This document shows, piece by piece, positions 62,684 to 64,000 of a DNA stretch of 64,000 bases (positions within the stretch are counted from its first letter, which is position 1; every line of letters starts with the position of its first letter). A program made the position numbers and the translations under genes. The notes below the pieces were generated by a model, which saw only the letters and a list, made by a program, of their open reading frames with translations, searched no databases and was not told the origin of the DNA. The stretch lies in assembly GCF_046630445.1 (NCBI RefSeq), contig NC_092339.1:51459501-51523500 (forward strand), written 5' to 3'. This DNA comes from Rutidosis leptorrhynchoides. Its lineage: Eukaryota > Streptophyta > Magnoliopsida > Asterales > Asteraceae.

Positions 62684-62966
62684 TCCAAAACGTGTGGAAA
62701 TATCCATCTCCTGAAAAAAATAAGTCCAGCCCAAAACAAAAGTCGCTTTCCAATTAAATCTCCAGATACTCTAAAGGTCCCTACTCAAAAAGGTTTATTT
62801 CTTTCGCTCTTATCTCCTATGCGAATGCCCGTCTCTTCACAACTTCAGCTTTTCAATTTCAAATCGAAGTAGTGAAGGAAGCTGCGGATTGTTTATAACT
62901 TCCACTATCGCCTTCACATTATTCGATTTCCTCAAGTATCAGCAACTTTTCTTGGTATTAAATCAG
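62684..62966 (+). promoter_or_regulatory. Gene B promoter and 5' UTR exon
   Basis: From about 62750 it matches 21988-22182 upstream of gene A. The MULE end lies only about 70 bp further up, so the element sits in or next to this promoter. Confidence 0.55.
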
Positions 62967-63501
62967 GTAATTTATTTAGTTAATTAATTTATTTAGGGTT
63001 TACAAAATTTATGTTAAAAATTGAGGTATAATGTTTAAATCGTGTACTTCTACTTGCCGACTTTCTTCATGTTGTTGTTTAGCTGTAAAGCTGTTTTTTG
63101 AGCTCTGCTACTGCTGTTTTTGGCTGTGATACTGTTTCTAGTTCATTTTTTAGCAGTTTTAGTGCCTTTTTTTTTGTGTACAGAAATAGTCTTTTTTATT
63201 GCACTTATTTAATACAAACTAGTAATTATTTTTATTTATTTACTATTTTTGTTGTTGTTGCTGTTGTCAAAATCACGTTTTTTTATTGCACTTATTCAAA
63301 GGGATTTACTAAAATTTTCATTAAAACAAGTGTTTTTGAGTTTGTAAATTGAGTTCGGGTATTGATGAAGTTTGAGCCATAGTGGCTTGATATTGATCAA
63401 TTGCTCAATTGGGTGGAGATTTGTTGTATGTTCATCTGAATAAGGAATGTAGTTTTAACCTACTACTGATTTTTAGATGATTGTTATTATTAACTTGTTA
63501 G
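62967..63501 (+). other. Gene B 5'-UTR intron (535 bp)
   Basis: Donor AATCAG|GTAATTTATT, acceptor TAACTTGTTAG|ATGGAGC, matching gene A at both junctions. Shorter than in gene A. Confidence 0.65.
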
Positions 63502-64000
63502 ATGGAGCATGATCAGAAGGTTTCTATTGGTTCATCATGTGACGAATTTCCTCTTTTATCTTCAAAATATCCATGGTTTATTGTTCAGAACTTCATAGAT
63601 GAACAAGACGCCATTGATACAGAATTTTACTCTACACTACACGACCCGCTGATTAAATATCAAAGTCAAATCCCCGAATTGAATGGAAAACGTATTCGAG
63701 GTTGTCTCCATGGCTGGTTAATTCTATCAAACCATCCATATAATACCAGTTGGTCTCTTTGGAACCCTTTGACTTTGAAGATTATTGATCTTCCTAATTT
63801 GGTATTGTATACCGCATATGGTGTATCTTTAGATGAATGTTGTTTGACGGCTCCTCCTGATGATCCCAATTCAATCCTCCTGGTAACAAGATGTGATGAA
63901 TCTTCAATTTTCATTTGCCGGATGAATTCTAAAAAAAGTTGTATGAGATGGACTCAAATGTCATATGCTAAACAACTCAAGGAATTAACATATGATGGTG
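63502..64000 (+). CDS. Host gene B: DUF295 (KIB-type) protein, paralogue of gene A, runs off the window
   Basis: ATG directly after the conserved 3' splice site; 166 codons open to the last base. Translation aligns with gene A exon 1 residue by residue: MEHDQKVSIGSSCDEFPLL, SSKYPWFIVQNF, YSTLHDPLIKYQSQIPELNG, GCLHGWLILSNHPYN, LTAPPDDPNSILLVTRCDES, SYAKQLKELTYDG. Differences are mostly single substitutions plus small in-frame length changes (EQDAID for EEAID; one Pro fewer in DPLIK). So it is the N-terminal part of a DUF295 beta-propeller module. No break is seen in the part in view. Whether it also has the second F-box/DUF295 half is unknown. Gene B is in direct orientation to gene A, which points to tandem duplication followed by transposon insertions between them. 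Confidence 0.85.
   Translation, partial: MEHDQKVSIGSSCDEFPLLSSKYPWFIVQNFIDEQDAIDTEFYSTLHDPLIKYQSQIPELNGKRIRGCLHGWLILSNHPYNTSWSLWNPLTLKIIDLPNLVLYTAYGVSLDECCLTAPPDDPNSILLVTRCDESSIFICRMNSKKSCMRWTQMSYAKQLKELTYDG

Overview
This is plant nuclear DNA from a large, repeat-rich genome. It is AT-rich, the host gene is split by an intron, and most of the window is nested retrotransposons. The Ty3 LTR and polyprotein style (TGTAACATCCCGCC- and TGTAACGACC-type ends, initiator-Met primer site, [11 protein letters not shown] and DLELGAV motifs) is what I know from daisy-family (Asteraceae) genomes. That placement comes from memory of such sequences, not from a search.

Layout, left to right. (1) 1-10480: Gy1, a very young Ty3/gypsy element on the minus strand with one open gag-pol frame. 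It is inserted in the leader of (2) Gy2, of which the leader and 5' LTR are seen (10481-14823). Gy2 is itself inserted in (3) a 5'-truncated L1-type LINE (14824-17268). (4) 17871-21834: a nearly full-length RTE-type LINE flanked by a 14-bp target-site duplication. (5) 22183-25379: host gene A, an F-box/DUF295 (KIB-type beta-propeller) gene with a 5'-UTR intron and a one-base frameshift near its 3' end. (6) 27425-39461: Gy3, an older minus-strand Ty3/gypsy element that carries an F-box gene between its leader ORF and gag. (7) Gy4, a plus-strand Ty3 element inserted in the 5' LTR of Gy3 (39462-41485 and 51131-54682), with the younger Gy5 (41486-51130) inserted in Gy4's own 5' LTR and flanked by the 5-bp repeat TGCTT. 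(8) 54683-57543: a 5'-truncated Ty1/copia fossil fused directly to the broken end of Gy4. (9) 59173-62674: a Mutator-like DNA transposon (MULE) with inverted ends, a perfect 9-bp target duplication, a two-exon transposase gene and a convergent DUF1985-type cargo gene. Both genes are cut off at a shared internal deletion, and the element is full of CCTTGCG/CGCAAGG repeats. (10) 62967-64000: host gene B, a paralogue of gene A in the same orientation that runs off the window.

The host content is thus a tandem pair of F-box/DUF295 genes about 38 kb apart, the gap being mostly transposons. By family, F-box proteins are substrate receptors of SCF ubiquitin ligases. The F-box gene inside Gy3 is of a different type (At2g35280-like, F-box plus a Sel1-like tail) and is the most unusual coding feature here. 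Other structure not explained by coding: matched hairpins with a compensatory base-pair change just upstream of gag in Gy4 and Gy5, a repeat module after the primer site shared by all five Ty3 elements, dyad-symmetric GC repeats at one place in two LTR families, and a 105-bp block moved and inverted inside one LTR of Gy3.
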